This document shows, piece by piece, positions 31,821 through 44,927 of a stretch of 64,000 nt of DNA (its first letter is position 1; each line of letters opens with the position of its first letter). The position numbers were made by a program, and so were the translations under genes. This DNA is from Denitromonas iodatirespirans (GTDB lineage: Bacteria; Pseudomonadota; Gammaproteobacteria; Burkholderiales; Rhodocyclaceae). The stretch covers positions 1 through 64,000 of the forward strand of contig NZ_JAEKFT010000014.1 of assembly GCF_018524365.1 (NCBI RefSeq), written 5' to 3'. The notes under the pieces were generated by a model. It was not told the origin of the DNA. It worked only from the letters and a program-made list of their open reading frames with translations, and searched no databases.

Positions 31821-32237
31821 TCAATCATCCGTTTGGCCAATCCGTTCGATCAGCGCCGTCGCCAGCTGGGTGTCGCTCACCGCGGCGGCGCGACGACTGC
31901 CGCGATGCGGTGCCGCCCAGATGGCGTCGGGAAAGTGCGGATCGTCGGCATAACGGGCAATCACGTGCCAATGCAGGTGCGGCACCATGTTGCCGAGGCT
32001 GGCCAGGTTGATCTTGGCCGGCTCGAACAGATGGCGCAGCGCCGACTCTGTGGCGAAGGTGATACGCATCAGATGCGCGCGGTCGTCGGCGCACAGATCG
32101 GTCATCTCAGCCACATGGGCCTGCCAGATGACCCGGCAGTAGCCGGGGTAGTGCGCATCGTCGACCCGGATCACCCGGCAGCGCTCATCGCGCCACAGCA
32201 CGCGTTCGGCGTCGGGTTGGCACAACGGGCAACTCAT
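31821..32237 (-). CDS. HIT family hydrolase
   Basis: 138 residues. Histidine-triad nucleotide hydrolase/transferase fold; the triad motif is HLHWHVIAR, and the N-terminal CPLCQPD pair of cysteines is typical of a zinc-stabilised subgroup. Members hydrolyse phosphoramidates or dinucleoside polyphosphates such as AMP-lysine or Ap4A. It stands as a single gene between the unknown protein and the amidotransferase gene; substrate not known. Confidence 0.88.
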   Translation of the reverse strand: MSCPLCQPDAERVLWRDERCRVIRVDDAHYPGYCRVIWQAHVAEMTDLCADDRAHLMRITFATESALRHLFEPAKINLASLGNMVPHLHWHVIARYADDPHFPDAIWAAPHRGSRRAAAVSDTQLATALIERIGQTDD

Positions 32238-32314
32238 ACGGCCTCCTGGGCAGTTGGATCAACATGCATCGACCTCAGTATGCGGCCAAACGAGGTCACT
32301 GTCGTGACGCCATG

Positions 32315-33136
32315 TCACGGCGAGGGGCAGGATGTTGGCCGGAAAAAGGGGCGTGTTGCGCAATTTTGCATTTCGACCGGTGCGCCGTCGCGAAATGTCA
32401 GCAGGGTGCCCGGCGCGATGGTCTCCCAGCGCTCGTTGTCGGTCAGCGGCGTGGTGGCGATGACGGCCACCCGGTCGCGCGGTGTGGTGACCTGGTTGAA
32501 GTCGATGGTGACGTCCTGATCGGTCAGGTGCGCCTCGGCAAACGGCGCCTGGCGGATGATGTAGCTGAGCCGCGAGGCGCAGTGGGCGAACAGCACCTCG
32601 CCGTTGGAGAGCAGGAAATTGAACTCGCCGAAGCCGCCGATCTCCGCGGCCAGTGCGCGCAGGCTCTCATGCAGCTCGGCCACGGGGGGCGGACCGTCGG
32701 GATAGCGCAAGGCGAGGGTATTGAGGATCTGGCAAAAGGCGCGCTCGGAGTCGGTGCTGCCGACCGGCCGGAAGCGTTTGCCGGGCGTCGGCGCATAGTC
32801 CTTCAGGTCGCCGTTGTGGGCGAACAGCCAGTATTGGCCCCACAACTCGCGCATGAAGGGGTGGGTGTTCTCGAGGTTGATGTCGCCGTGCGTGGCCTTG
32901 CGGATGTGAGCGATGACGTTGAGCGAGCGGATCGCATAGCTGCGCACCAGCTCGGCCACCGGTGAATCGGTGCTCGGCCGGGGGTCGAGAAACACCCGGC
33001 AGCCGCGCCCCTCGAAGAAGGCAATGCCCCAGCCGTCCTGGTGGATGTCGGTGAGGCCGCCGCGGGCCTGAAAGCCGGTGAAGGAAAAGCAGATATCGGT
33101 CGGCACATTGCAGTTCATGCCCAGCAGTTGGCACAT
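32315..33136 (-). CDS. Class II glutamine amidotransferase (YafJ-like)
   Basis: 273 residues. N-terminal nucleophile Cys2 directly after Met (MCQLLGMNCNVP), then DGWGIAFFEG, the glutamine-binding HIRKATHGDINLENTHPF and the oxyanion region FAHNGDLKDY. The protein is only a glutaminase-type domain, like E. coli YafJ, with no synthase domain; the acceptor substrate is unknown. The C-terminus ends in Thr/Pro/Ser-rich residues. Confidence 0.88.
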   Translation of the reverse strand: MCQLLGMNCNVPTDICFSFTGFQARGGLTDIHQDGWGIAFFEGRGCRVFLDPRPSTDSPVAELVRSYAIRSLNVIAHIRKATHGDINLENTHPFMRELWGQYWLFAHNGDLKDYAPTPGKRFRPVGSTDSERAFCQILNTLALRYPDGPPPVAELHESLRALAAEIGGFGEFNFLLSNGEVLFAHCASRLSYIIRQAPFAEAHLTDQDVTIDFNQVTTPRDRVAVIATTPLTDNERWETIAPGTLLTFRDGAPVEMQNCATRPFFRPTSCPSP

Positions 33137-33164
33137 GGCGGCATCCTCGGCGGTGGGTCTTTCC

Positions 33165-33617
33165 CTATTTTAGGCCCTGTGCGCCGGAGGCCCGCGCGAA
33201 GATGCGCTGCAGGCGGCGGCGATTGACGCCGAAATCCCAGTACCCGCTACAGGCACCGCTGCGCGCGGCGAGCGGGCCGTCGGGGCGCTGGATGAAATGC
33301 GCTTCGTCGACGAAGCCGAACAGCCAGGAGCGGAAGTGGACGATGAACCAGCCGGGGCCTTCGGCCATGAGCTGGCTGCGCGGCTCGGCCAGCGCGGCCC
33401 GGCGCACGGCGTCCAGGTCGAGGCCGGCCGGTGGCAGCAGGCGACGCGCCGGGTCGGAGTGCCCGGAGGAGATGCAGTTGGGGCGGTCGGTGCAAGGCAG
33501 CAGTTCGACGGCGGCGTCGGCCACGTCGGGGCCGCTGCAGCTGTGCCAGGCGGTGGCGGCGGTGGCCGGTGGGATCTGGCTCATGAGCGTGAGGGCGGCG
33601 ATCACCAGGGGTTTCAT
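33165..33617 (-). CDS. Exported DUF1499 domain protein
   Basis: 150 residues. A signal-like start (MKPLVIAALTLMSQIPPATA) precedes a DUF1499 domain with PCTDRPNCISSGHSD near the start, FRSWLFGFVDEAHFI in the middle and FGVNRRRLQRI near the C-terminus. Function unknown. The ATG at 33617 overlaps the stop of the upstream DUF3617 gene (ATGA), so the two are coupled. A long in-frame extension to 33881 lies inside that neighbour and is rejected. Confidence 0.78.
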   Translation of the reverse strand: MKPLVIAALTLMSQIPPATAATAWHSCSGPDVADAAVELLPCTDRPNCISSGHSDPARRLLPPAGLDLDAVRRAALAEPRSQLMAEGPGWFIVHFRSWLFGFVDEAHFIQRPDGPLAARSGACSGYWDFGVNRRRLQRIFARASGAQGLK

Positions 33618-34135
33618 CGGCCCGGCAACTTGGGCAGGTTCTGCATCATCTTGTTCAGGTCGATGCCGCCCATGCCCTGAGGCATGTCGGGCAGGATCGT
33701 GTCGCCGGGTTTCTGGCCCGGCCGGCAGGGGCCGAGCCATTTGGCTTCCATGCGCACCTGGCTGCTGCGCAGCCCGTTCATCGGCGGCTCGAAGGTGCTG
33801 GTGAGCTGGCCGGCATAGCGGCTGTCGAAATTGCCGCTGAAGCTGCCGCGGGTGGTGACCTTGCTGCCCTCGGCGTGGCACACGGATTCGATCAGAACCC
33901 GGTCGCCGTCGCGGCGGATGTCGGTCTTGTCGCAGCGGCCGGCGGCTTCATGGCGGGCCAGATCGTCGAGGTTTTCGCCGACGCAGACCTGGGCGCGATG
34001 GGTCAGGCCGGGCAGCTGGTCCATCTGCATGGCGTGTTCCCACAGGCCCGGTTTGCGTTTGGGGATGTCGGTGTTGGCCAGCGCCGGCGTGCCGACAAGC
34101 ACGAGCAGCGCGGCGTGGCAGATAAGGTGACGCAT
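33614..34135 (-). CDS. Exported DUF3617 domain protein
   Basis: 173 residues. Signal peptide MRHLICHAALLVLVGTPALA, then the DUF3617 pattern: KRKPGLWEHAMQMDQLPG, a conserved pair of cysteines (QVCVGEN, GRCDKTDI) and RGSFSGNFDSRYAGQLTSTF. Proteins of this family are small periplasmic proteins of unknown function common in proteobacteria. Start chosen at 34135 to give the signal peptide; an extension to 34177 lacks support. Confidence 0.8.
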   Translation of the reverse strand: MRHLICHAALLVLVGTPALANTDIPKRKPGLWEHAMQMDQLPGLTHRAQVCVGENLDDLARHEAAGRCDKTDIRRDGDRVLIESVCHAEGSKVTTRGSFSGNFDSRYAGQLTSTFEPPMNGLRSSQVRMEAKWLGPCRPGQKPGDTILPDMPQGMGGIDLNKMMQNLPKLPGR

Positions 34136-34202
34136 GGCGGTCTCTTCGATGCGATGTCGAGGCCACCAGCATAGCAAAGCGGCGCCGGTGGCGCCGTGTC
34201 GC

Positions 34203-35660
34203 TCAGGCGCCCAGCTTGGCGCGCAGCACGGTATTGACCTGGGCCGGGTTGGCCTTGCCGCGCGAGGCTTTCATCACCTGGCCGACCAGGGCGTTGAGCG
34301 CCTTTTCCTTGCCGGCGCGGAATTCCTCGACCGACTTCGGGTTGGCGGCCAGCACCTCGTCGACGATGCGCTCCAGTTCGCCGGTGTCGCTCATCTGCTT
34401 GAGGCCCTCGGCCGCGATGATGGCATCGACCTCGCTGCCGGCGCCGTTCCACAGCGCGTCGAAGACCTTCTTGCCGGCGTTGTTGGAGATGGTGCCGTCG
34501 GCGATGCGACCGACCAGCGCGGCCAGTTGCGCCGGGCTGACCGGCGAATCGGCGATGTCGCGCTCGGCCTTGTTGAGACGCGCGGCCAGCTCGCCCATGA
34601 TCCAGTTGGCGCAGGGCTTGGCCTGCGCGTCACCTGCGGCGGCCACGGCCGCTTCGAAGTAGGCGGCGGTGTCGCGGCTGACGGTGAGCGTGACCGTGTC
34701 GTAGGCCGACAGGCCCCAGTCGGCTTCGAAGCGCGCGCGCATGGCGCCGGGCAGCTCGGGCATGGCGGCGCGGGTGCGGGCGATCCAGTCCTCGCCGATC
34801 ATCAGCGGCAGCAGGTCGGGATCGGGGAAGTAGCGGTAGTCGTGGGCGTCTTCCTTGGAGCGCATCATGCGCGTCTCGCCGGTGTCCGGGTCGAACAGCA
34901 CAGTGGCCTGCTGGATCTTGCCGCCGTCCTCGATGGTGTCGATCTGCCACTGGATCTCGTAGTCGATGGCCTGCTGCAGGAAGCGGAAGGAGTTGAGGTT
35001 CTTGATCTCGCGCCGCGTGCCCAGCGGCTCGCCGGGGCGGCGCACCGAGACGTTGGCGTCGCAGCGGAAGGAGCCCTCTTGCATGTTGCCGTCGCAGATG
35101 TCGATCCAGCGCACCAGGGTGTGCAGGGCGCGGGCGTAGGCCACGGCTTCGGCGGCGGAGCGCATGTCGGGTTCGGAGACGATCTCCAAGAGCGGTGTGC
35201 CGGCGCGGTTGAGGTCGATGCCGCTCATGCCGTGGAAGTCTTCATGCAGACTCTTGCCGGCGTCTTCTTCGAGGTGGGCGCGGGTCAGGTGGATGGTCTT
35301 GTCGTAGGCCGCTTCGCCCTCGCCGACGCGCACCGTGACTTCGCCGCCGACCACCACCGGCAGCTCGAACTGGCTGATCTGGTAGCCCTTGGGCAGGTCA
35401 GGGTAGAAGTAGTTCTTGCGGGCGAAGACGCTCTTCGGTGCGATCTCGGCATCAATCGCCAGGCCGAAGCGGATGGCCCGCTCGACGGCGCCGCGGTTGA
35501 GCACCGGCAGCACGCCGGGCAGGGCGATATCGACCGCGCTGGCCTGGGCGTTGGCCTCCGCGCCGAAAGCGGTGCTGGCGCCCGAAAAGATCTTCGAGGC
35601 GGTGTTGAGCTGGGCGTGAATCTCCAGCCCGATGACGACTTCCCAATTCTGTCGGCTCAT
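34203..35660 (-). CDS. gatB: Asp-tRNA(Asn)/Glu-tRNA(Gln) amidotransferase subunit B
   Basis: 485 residues, normal length. Kinase-like subunit that binds misacylated tRNA and activates the acyl group. Family parts: [69 protein letters not shown], and the C-terminal YqeY-like tail (about 330-485). The ATG at 35660 gives the conserved N-terminus. It is separated from gatA by a lipoprotein gene on the same strand. Confidence 0.95.
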   Translation of the reverse strand: MSRQNWEVVIGLEIHAQLNTASKIFSGASTAFGAEANAQASAVDIALPGVLPVLNRGAVERAIRFGLAIDAEIAPKSVFARKNYFYPDLPKGYQISQFELPVVVGGEVTVRVGEGEAAYDKTIHLTRAHLEEDAGKSLHEDFHGMSGIDLNRAGTPLLEIVSEPDMRSAAEAVAYARALHTLVRWIDICDGNMQEGSFRCDANVSVRRPGEPLGTRREIKNLNSFRFLQQAIDYEIQWQIDTIEDGGKIQQATVLFDPDTGETRMMRSKEDAHDYRYFPDPDLLPLMIGEDWIARTRAAMPELPGAMRARFEADWGLSAYDTVTLTVSRDTAAYFEAAVAAAGDAQAKPCANWIMGELAARLNKAERDIADSPVSPAQLAALVGRIADGTISNNAGKKVFDALWNGAGSEVDAIIAAEGLKQMSDTGELERIVDEVLAANPKSVEEFRAGKEKALNALVGQVMKASRGKANPAQVNTVLRAKLGA

Positions 35661-35717
35661 GGTGTTTCGCTCGTTGTGTTCATGCGGCGCGCACAGGTGG
35701 CGCCGGGTTTGCATTCG

Positions 35718-39244
<3,527 letters not shown>

Positions 39245-39313
39245 TCGATGCGAACGGGCGCATACTGCCTGCGCCCGTGGCACCGGTTGCCACTGAAGCC
39301 TTGAAATGACGCC

Positions 39314-40189
39314 GTGGTAGGTCACGCTCCGCCACCGATTTTCCGCCGTGGACCGGCGCCCCGGGTGCGCCTGTGGGTCTTCGTCATCGTCTGCCTGACG
39401 ATGCTGGTGGCCGACCTGCATTTCCGCTATCTCGAAGTGGTGCGCCAGACCTTGTCGGTGGTGCTCTACCCGGTCGAGATGGCGGCCGCGACGCCGGCCG
39501 AGTTTGTCCGCAACGCGTCCAAGTATTTCGCCACCCTGATCAAGGTGCAGCGCGAGAATCGCGAGCTGCGCCGCAAGGCCCTGGCCGATGCCGAGCGCCT
39601 GTTGCGCCAGACCGAGCTGGAGCGCGAAAACGGCCGCCTGCGCGGCCTGCTGGCGATGGCCGAGCGGGTGTCGGTGACCTCGGTGGCGGCCGATGTGCTG
39701 TACGAGGCGCGCGATGTGTTCTCGCGCAAGGTGATCGTCGATCGTGGCTCGCAGCATGATGTGACGGCCGGCCAGGTGGTGGTCGACGAGCAGGGGGTGA
39801 TCGGCCAGGTGACCCGGGTGTATCCGATCCAGTCCGAAGTGACGCTGGTGACCGACAAGGCGCAGGCGGTGCCGGTGCGCATCGAGCGGACCGGCCAGCG
39901 CGCCGTGGCCTATGGCGCGGGCGAGGGCTTGCTGGAGTTGCGCTACCTGCTGGCCAATGCCGACGTGCAGCCGGGCGACCGGCTGGTGACTTCGGGGCTC
40001 GACGGCCTCTTCCTGCCCGGGCTGCCGGTGGCGCGCGTGGTCAGCGTCAATCGCGAGTTGCAGGCGTTTGCCCAGATCGTCTGCGAGCCGCTGGCCGGTG
40101 TCGGTCAGGCGGCCCAGGTGCTGATCCTCGGCCGTGCCCAGCCGGCGCCCGAGCGCCAGGTGCCGCCGCCCCAGGCGAGCAAGGACTGA
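39314..40189 (+). CDS. mreC: Rod-shape determining protein MreC
   Basis: 291 residues with a GTG start. A short cytosolic start, one membrane helix (LWVFVIVCLTMLVADL), a coiled coil (LIKVQRENRELRRKALADAE, RLLRQTELERENGRLRGLLA) and periplasmic beta domains (VIVDRGSQHDVTAGQVVVDE, VTLVTDKAQAVPV, DRLVTSGLDGLFLPGLPV). MreC activates the PBP2-RodA complex. It follows mreB by about 70 bases. Confidence 0.93.
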   Translation: MVGHAPPPIFRRGPAPRVRLWVFVIVCLTMLVADLHFRYLEVVRQTLSVVLYPVEMAAATPAEFVRNASKYFATLIKVQRENRELRRKALADAERLLRQTELERENGRLRGLLAMAERVSVTSVAADVLYEARDVFSRKVIVDRGSQHDVTAGQVVVDEQGVIGQVTRVYPIQSEVTLVTDKAQAVPVRIERTGQRAVAYGAGEGLLELRYLLANADVQPGDRLVTSGLDGLFLPGLPVARVVSVNRELQAFAQIVCEPLAGVGQAAQVLILGRAQPAPERQVPPPQASKD

Positions 40190-40192
40190 CCC

Positions 40193-40714
40193 ATGCAGCC
40201 GACCCATCGCTCCCGCCGCATCCTGCGCCCGGTCCGCATCTGGTTTGTTTACCTGTCGCTGTGCGTGGCCTTGCTGCTGTCCTACGTGCCCACCGGTCAG
40301 GTGCCCGGTGTGCCCGACTGGGTGGCTTTGCTGTTGGCCTTCTGGTGCGTGCGTGAGCGCCAGCATGTGGGCATGGGAGCGGGCTTCATTTTCGGCGTGC
40401 TGGTCGATATCGGCTATGGCGCGGCGATGGGGCAGCATGCGCTGGCCTATGTGCTGCTGGCCTACGCGGCCAACGCGGTGTCGCGGCGGGTGTTGTGGTT
40501 CACCCCGCTGCAGCAGTCGATCCAGATCCTGCCGCTGCTGCTCGGCGCGCAGTTGGTGATGGTGGTGGTGCGGATGCTGGCTGGCGCCGAATTTCCGGGC
40601 TGGGGGTATTTCCTCAGCAGCGTGACGGGCACCCTGTTGTGGCTGCCGTTGCATTTCGTGTTGTTGCTACCGCAGTACCAGCCCGAAGAGCGCGACAACA
40701 ACCGGCCGATCTGA
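40193..40714 (+). CDS. mreD: Rod-shape determining protein MreD
   Basis: 173 residues, five to six hydrophobic helices, e.g. PVRIWFVYLSLCVALLLSYV and GFIFGVLVDIGYGAAMGQHA. Inner-membrane partner of MreC. Starts three bases after mreC. The C-terminus is polar (PQYQPEERDNNRPI). Confidence 0.92.
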   Translation: MQPTHRSRRILRPVRIWFVYLSLCVALLLSYVPTGQVPGVPDWVALLLAFWCVRERQHVGMGAGFIFGVLVDIGYGAAMGQHALAYVLLAYAANAVSRRVLWFTPLQQSIQILPLLLGAQLVMVVVRMLAGAEFPGWGYFLSSVTGTLLWLPLHFVLLLPQYQPEERDNNRPI

Positions 40715-40719
40715 TGTTG

Positions 40720-40795
40720 AACGCCCCCACGCTCACTTCGTTCGCTGCCCCCCGAGGGGGCGGCGCGCGCCCTTGGGGCGGCCCGGTGGCGCTGA
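40720..40795. repeat. GC-rich intergenic repeat typical of betaproteobacteria
   Basis: The mreD-mrdA gap consists almost wholly of a sequence type I know from many betaproteobacterial intergenic regions: CGCTCACTTCGTTCGCTGCC, then CCCCGAGGGGGC as a stem, then a second G-rich part with CCCTTGGGGCGGCC. The recognition is from memory; only one full copy of this type is seen in the window. Confidence 0.6.
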
Positions 40796-40796
40796 G

Positions 40797-42686
40797 ATGA
40801 CCGAATTCCGTTCTCCCGAACAGGAAATCAGCCGGCTGCGCTTTCGGTTGGTGGTGGCCGGGCTGTTCATGCTGGTCTGCCTCGGCCTGCTGGCGGCGCG
40901 CTTCTTCTACCTGCAGGTGATGCGCTTCGACTACTACCACACGCGTGCCGAGGACAACCGCATCGCGTTGGTGCCGGTGCCGCCCAACCGCGGCACCATC
41001 GTCGATCGCAACGGCAAGGTGCTGGCCCGCAATTTCGCTGCCTACACGCTCGAAATCACGCCGTCGCAGGTCGATGATCTGGACGACACGATCGAGCGTC
41101 TGGCCGAGATCGTCGAGATCTCCGACTACGATCGACGCCGGTTCAAGAAATTCCGCGAAGACACCAAGTACTTCGAGAGCGTGCCGATCCGCACCAAGCT
41201 GACCGATGCGGAGGTGGCGCGTTTCATCGCCCGGCGCTATATGTTCCGGGGGGTGGATGTGCAGGCGCGCCTGTTCCGCGAGTACCCCCAGGGCGACCTG
41301 TTCGGCCATGTGGTCGGCTACATGGGCCGCATCAACAGCCGCGACGTGGAGCAGCTCGAAGCGCGCGGCGAGACGGCCAACTATCGCGGCACCGAGCACA
41401 TCGGCAAGCGCGGGCTGGAAGAGAGCTACGAGGCCGAACTGCACGGGCGCACCGGATCGGAGCAGGTCGAGGTGGACGCCGGCGGGCGCAAGGTGCGCCT
41501 GCTCAGCCGCCAGACGGCGGTGCCGGGCAATAGCCTGATCCTCACCGTCGACGCGGGGTTGCAGGCGGTGGCCGGCCAGGCCTTCGGCAACCGGCGCGGT
41601 GCGCTGGTGGCCATCGAGCCGTCCACCGGCGGGGTGCTGGCGCTGGTGTCGGCCCCCAGTTTCGACCCCAACCTGTTCGTCGACGGCATCTCGGTGGCCG
41701 ACTGGAAAGGCCTCAACGAGTCGCCCGACCGCCCGCTGCTCAACCGCGCCATCTACTCCGCCTACCCGCCGGGCTCGACCTTCAAGCCCTTCATGGCGCT
41801 GGCCGGGCTCTCGCTCGGCAAGCGCACGCCGCAGCAGGCCATTGCCGACCCCGGCTTCTTCATGTTCGGCGGGCATCGCTTCATGGACGACAAGGTCGGC
41901 GGCCACGGCATGGTCGATCTGCACACCTCCATCGTGCAGTCCTGCAATACCTACTATTACCAGCTGGCCAACGACCTGGGCATCGACGCCATCGCCGCTT
42001 TCATGCGCCCCTTCGGTTTCGGGCAGATCACCGGCATCGATCTGCCCGGCGAGGCCGAGGGGGTGTTGCCCTCGCCGGAGTGGAAGCGCAAGCGCTTCAA
42101 GCGCCCGGCGCAGCAAAAATGGTTCGGCGGCGAAACCATTTCGGTGGGCATCGGGCAGGGCTACAACGCCTACACGCCGCTGCAGCTGGCCACGGCGCTG
42201 TCGGCGGTGGTCAACGACGGCGTCATGTTCAAGCCGCATGTGGTCAAGTACGTGGTCGACCCGCAGACCGGCGCGCGCCGCGAGGTCGAGCCGCAGCCGG
42301 TGCGCCGGATTCCGCTCAAGCCCGAGCATCTGGCCGCGGTGCGTGCGGCCATGGTGGACGTCAACCTCCGCGGCACCGGTGCTCGTGCCTTTGCCGGCGC
42401 GGCGTACACCGTCGGCGGCAAGACCGGCACGGCGCAGGTGTATTCGCTGCGCGGGACCAAGTACAAGGAAGGCAATGTGGCCGAGCGCCTGCGCGACCAC
42501 TCGTGGTTCATTGCCTTCGCCCCGGCCGACAAGCCCAAGATCGCCATGGCGGTGCTGGTCGAGAACGGCGGCTTCGGTTCGCGTTCGGCGGCGCCGATCG
42601 CACGCCAGGTGATCGACTACTACTTGCTCGGCAAGCGCCCGCCCGGACAGGCGTCGGAAGACGAAGAGGCGGAGGACGGCGAATGA
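40797..42686 (+). CDS. mrdA: Penicillin-binding protein 2 (peptidoglycan transpeptidase)
   Basis: 629 residues. Monofunctional class B PBP of cell elongation. One N-terminal membrane anchor (LVVAGLFMLVCLGLLAARFF), a PBP dimer domain (about 60-230) and a transpeptidase domain with catalytic Ser327-x-x-Lys330 in GSTFKPF, SCN in IVQSCNTYYYQ, and KTG in VGGKTGTAQV. The C-terminus ends in an acidic tail (ASEDEEAEDGE). The ATG at 40797 lies just after the intergenic repeat. Confidence 0.96.
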   Translation: MTEFRSPEQEISRLRFRLVVAGLFMLVCLGLLAARFFYLQVMRFDYYHTRAEDNRIALVPVPPNRGTIVDRNGKVLARNFAAYTLEITPSQVDDLDDTIERLAEIVEISDYDRRRFKKFREDTKYFESVPIRTKLTDAEVARFIARRYMFRGVDVQARLFREYPQGDLFGHVVGYMGRINSRDVEQLEARGETANYRGTEHIGKRGLEESYEAELHGRTGSEQVEVDAGGRKVRLLSRQTAVPGNSLILTVDAGLQAVAGQAFGNRRGALVAIEPSTGGVLALVSAPSFDPNLFVDGISVADWKGLNESPDRPLLNRAIYSAYPPGSTFKPFMALAGLSLGKRTPQQAIADPGFFMFGGHRFMDDKVGGHGMVDLHTSIVQSCNTYYYQLANDLGIDAIAAFMRPFGFGQITGIDLPGEAEGVLPSPEWKRKRFKRPAQQKWFGGETISVGIGQGYNAYTPLQLATALSAVVNDGVMFKPHVVKYVVDPQTGARREVEPQPVRRIPLKPEHLAAVRAAMVDVNLRGTGARAFAGAAYTVGGKTGTAQVYSLRGTKYKEGNVAERLRDHSWFIAFAPADKPKIAMAVLVENGGFGSRSAAPIARQVIDYYLLGKRPPGQASEDEEAEDGE

Positions 42687-42699
42687 GGAGGGCGCGCTG

Positions 42700-43839
42700 A
42701 TGGAATTTCGCGTGCATCCGGTGGCCATCATCCGGGCCATCCTGCGGCCGATCGACCCGCCGCTGTTCCTGCTGCTGGCGGTGCTGCTGGCCGCGGCCCT
42801 GGTGATCATGCAGAGCGCGTCGCCGGCGCGCATGGAGGCTCAGCTGGTCAACACCGGCGTGGCCCTCACCCTGATGTGGATCACCGCCCGCGTGCCGTCG
42901 GCGCGACTGCTCTCGCTCGCCCTGCCGCTGTATGTATTGGGCGTGGTGCTGCTGATCGGCGTGGCCTTGTTCGGCGAAATCTCCAAGGGCGCTCAGCGCT
43001 GGCTCGATCTGGGCGTGGCGCGCATCCAGCCCTCGGAGCTGATGAAGATCGCCATGCCCCTGATGCTCGCCTGGTACTTCCAGCAACGCGAAGGCGCCAT
43101 CGGCCTGGTCGAATTCCTGGTCGCCGGCGTGCTGCTCGCGGTGCCGGTCGGCTTGATCGTGACCCAGCCGGACCTGGGCACCAGCCTGCTGGTGGCGGCC
43201 GCCGGGTTGTATGTGATCTTCTTCGCCGGCCTGAGCTGGAAGCTGATCGTGCCGCTGGTGGTGGTGGCGGTGGTAGGGCTCGGTTCGGTCGTCGCCTTCG
43301 GCGATACCCTGTGTCAGCCCGATGTCGACTGGCAGATCCTGCGCGAGTACCAGAAGCATCGGGTGTGCACCCTGCTCGACCCGACCTCAGACCCGCTCGG
43401 CAAGGGTTTCCACATCATCCAGTCCACCATCGCCATCGGCTCGGGCGGCCTGTTCGGCAAGGGCTGGATGCTCGGCACCCAGACCCACCTGTCCTTCATC
43501 CCCGAGCGCCATACCGACTTCATTTTCGCCGTCATGGCCGAGGAGTTCGGCCTGATCGGCGCGGTGGCGTTGCTGGTGGTGCTGTTCCTGCTGCTGCTGC
43601 GCGGATTGATGATCGCCTCGACCGCACCGACGCTCGGCACGCGGCTGCTGAGCGGCGCCATCACCATGATTTTCTTCACTTATGCCTTCGTGAACATGGG
43701 CATGGTCAGTGGTATCCTGCCCGTCGTCGGGGTGCCCCTGCCCTTCATCAGTTACGGCGGCACGGCGCTGGTTACCCTGTGCATCGGGGTCGGCATCCTG
43801 ATGAGCGTCCAGCGCGAACGTGCCCAGAGCCAGTCCTGA
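42700..43839 (+). CDS. rodA: Peptidoglycan glycosyltransferase RodA (SEDS family)
   Basis: 379 residues, about ten membrane helices. Polymerises lipid II with PBP2 (MrdA). Family parts: LFGEISKGAQRWLDLGVARI, QPSELMKIAMPLMLAWYF, VTQPDLGTSLLVAAAGLYVI, FIPERHTDFIFAVMAEEFG and VGVPLPFISYGGTALVT. The catalytic aspartate of SEDS enzymes corresponds to that in the FIPERHTDF-preceding loop region, not assigned exactly here. It starts 13 bases after mrdA. Confidence 0.95.
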   Translation: MEFRVHPVAIIRAILRPIDPPLFLLLAVLLAAALVIMQSASPARMEAQLVNTGVALTLMWITARVPSARLLSLALPLYVLGVVLLIGVALFGEISKGAQRWLDLGVARIQPSELMKIAMPLMLAWYFQQREGAIGLVEFLVAGVLLAVPVGLIVTQPDLGTSLLVAAAGLYVIFFAGLSWKLIVPLVVVAVVGLGSVVAFGDTLCQPDVDWQILREYQKHRVCTLLDPTSDPLGKGFHIIQSTIAIGSGGLFGKGWMLGTQTHLSFIPERHTDFIFAVMAEEFGLIGAVALLVVLFLLLLRGLMIASTAPTLGTRLLSGAITMIFFTYAFVNMGMVSGILPVVGVPLPFISYGGTALVTLCIGVGILMSVQRERAQSQS

Positions 43840-43851
43840 GCGGGCCGCGTC

Positions 43852-44820
43852 ATGAAGCTAGGTTTCGTCCACCTGTTGCCGATCGTTCTTGCCGCCGCGC
43901 TGGCGGCCTGCTCGAGTGCGCCGCCGACGCGCAGCGACACGGGCGCTGCGCCGGGCGCGACGCCCAAGCTGCCGCGAAGTGGCGGCGGCTACTACAAGGA
44001 CGACGGCCCGGGCGACAACGTCCCGGCCGACCTGCATGCGATCCCCGACGCGGTCCCGCGCGACGAGCCGGTGCACCGTGCCTCGACCCGGCCCTACACC
44101 GTGTTCGGCCGGGGCTACACGCCGATGACCCAGCGCACCCCCTTCCGCGAGCGCGGCCGGGCCAGCTGGTACGGCCGCAAGTTCCACGGGCAGCGCACCT
44201 CCAACGGCGAAACCTACGACATGTATGCCATGAGCGGGGCGCACAAGACGCTGCCGCTGCCCAGCTATGTGCGTGTCACCAACCTGTCCAACGGCAAGTC
44301 GGTGATCGTGCGGCTCAACGATCGCGGTCCCTTCCATTCGGGCCGCATCATCGATCTCTCCTACGCGGCGGCCTACAAGCTGGGCTACCTGGGCCAGGGC
44401 AGCACCGAGGTGGAGATCGAAACGGTCGGTCCGGACGACATGCCGATGCTGCAGGCCGCGGCACCGAGCGCCGCGCCGCTGCCGGTCAGCACCGCGGCCG
44501 ACACACCGCCGCCTACGGTGGACCCGGCGGCCATCCTCAACGGTGCTGCCGCGCCGGCGGCGGACACCACGGCGGCCGCGGCGCCGGGCCAGGGCGTCTA
44601 CCTCCAACTCGGTGCCTTTCAGACCCGCGACAACGCCGAGGGCTTTCGTGGCCATGTGATGGCCGAGCTGGACTGGCTGCGCGAGCAGCTCGCGGTGTTC
44701 GACGACGGCGGCCGCTACCGGCTGCAGGCCGGCCCTTATGCCAGCGCCGCGGCGGCACGCGCGGTGGCCGCCCGCATCGCCGACGCGCTCGATCTGCAAC
44801 CGTTTCTCGTGTCGCGTTGA
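43852..44820 (+). CDS. rlpA: Septal ring lytic transglycosylase RlpA lipoprotein
   Basis: 322 residues. Lipoprotein signal with lipobox LAAC (VLAAALAACSSAPPTRS), a central double-psi beta-barrel domain (about 95-195; RASWYGRKFHGQRTSNGETY, DMYAMSGAHKTLPLPSYVRV, VRLNDRGPFHSGRIIDLSYA) and a C-terminal SPOR domain (about 240-320) that binds denuded glycan strands. RlpA cleaves such strands at the septum. It follows rodA closely and is probably in the same operon. Confidence 0.93.
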   Translation: MKLGFVHLLPIVLAAALAACSSAPPTRSDTGAAPGATPKLPRSGGGYYKDDGPGDNVPADLHAIPDAVPRDEPVHRASTRPYTVFGRGYTPMTQRTPFRERGRASWYGRKFHGQRTSNGETYDMYAMSGAHKTLPLPSYVRVTNLSNGKSVIVRLNDRGPFHSGRIIDLSYAAAYKLGYLGQGSTEVEIETVGPDDMPMLQAAAPSAAPLPVSTAADTPPPTVDPAAILNGAAAPAADTTAAAAPGQGVYLQLGAFQTRDNAEGFRGHVMAELDWLREQLAVFDDGGRYRLQAGPYASAAAARAVAARIADALDLQPFLVSR

Positions 44821-44835
44821 ACCGACAGCCTTGAT

Positions 44836-44865
44836 TTGGGTCAGGGACAGTGCCCGGCCTATAAT
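44836..44865 (+). promoter_or_regulatory. Probable promoter upstream of dacA
   Basis: A perfect TATAAT at 44860-44865 is preceded 18 bases earlier by TTGGGT. The -10 is convincing; the -35 is weak. The site lies between rlpA and dacA, suggesting that the dacA-dat-lip genes have their own transcript. Confidence 0.5.
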
Positions 44866-44927
44866 CGTCCGGCCATATCCGGCCCCCTTGCCAATCCCCC
44901 GAATTCACTCAGGAAGTTCTTTTGCTC

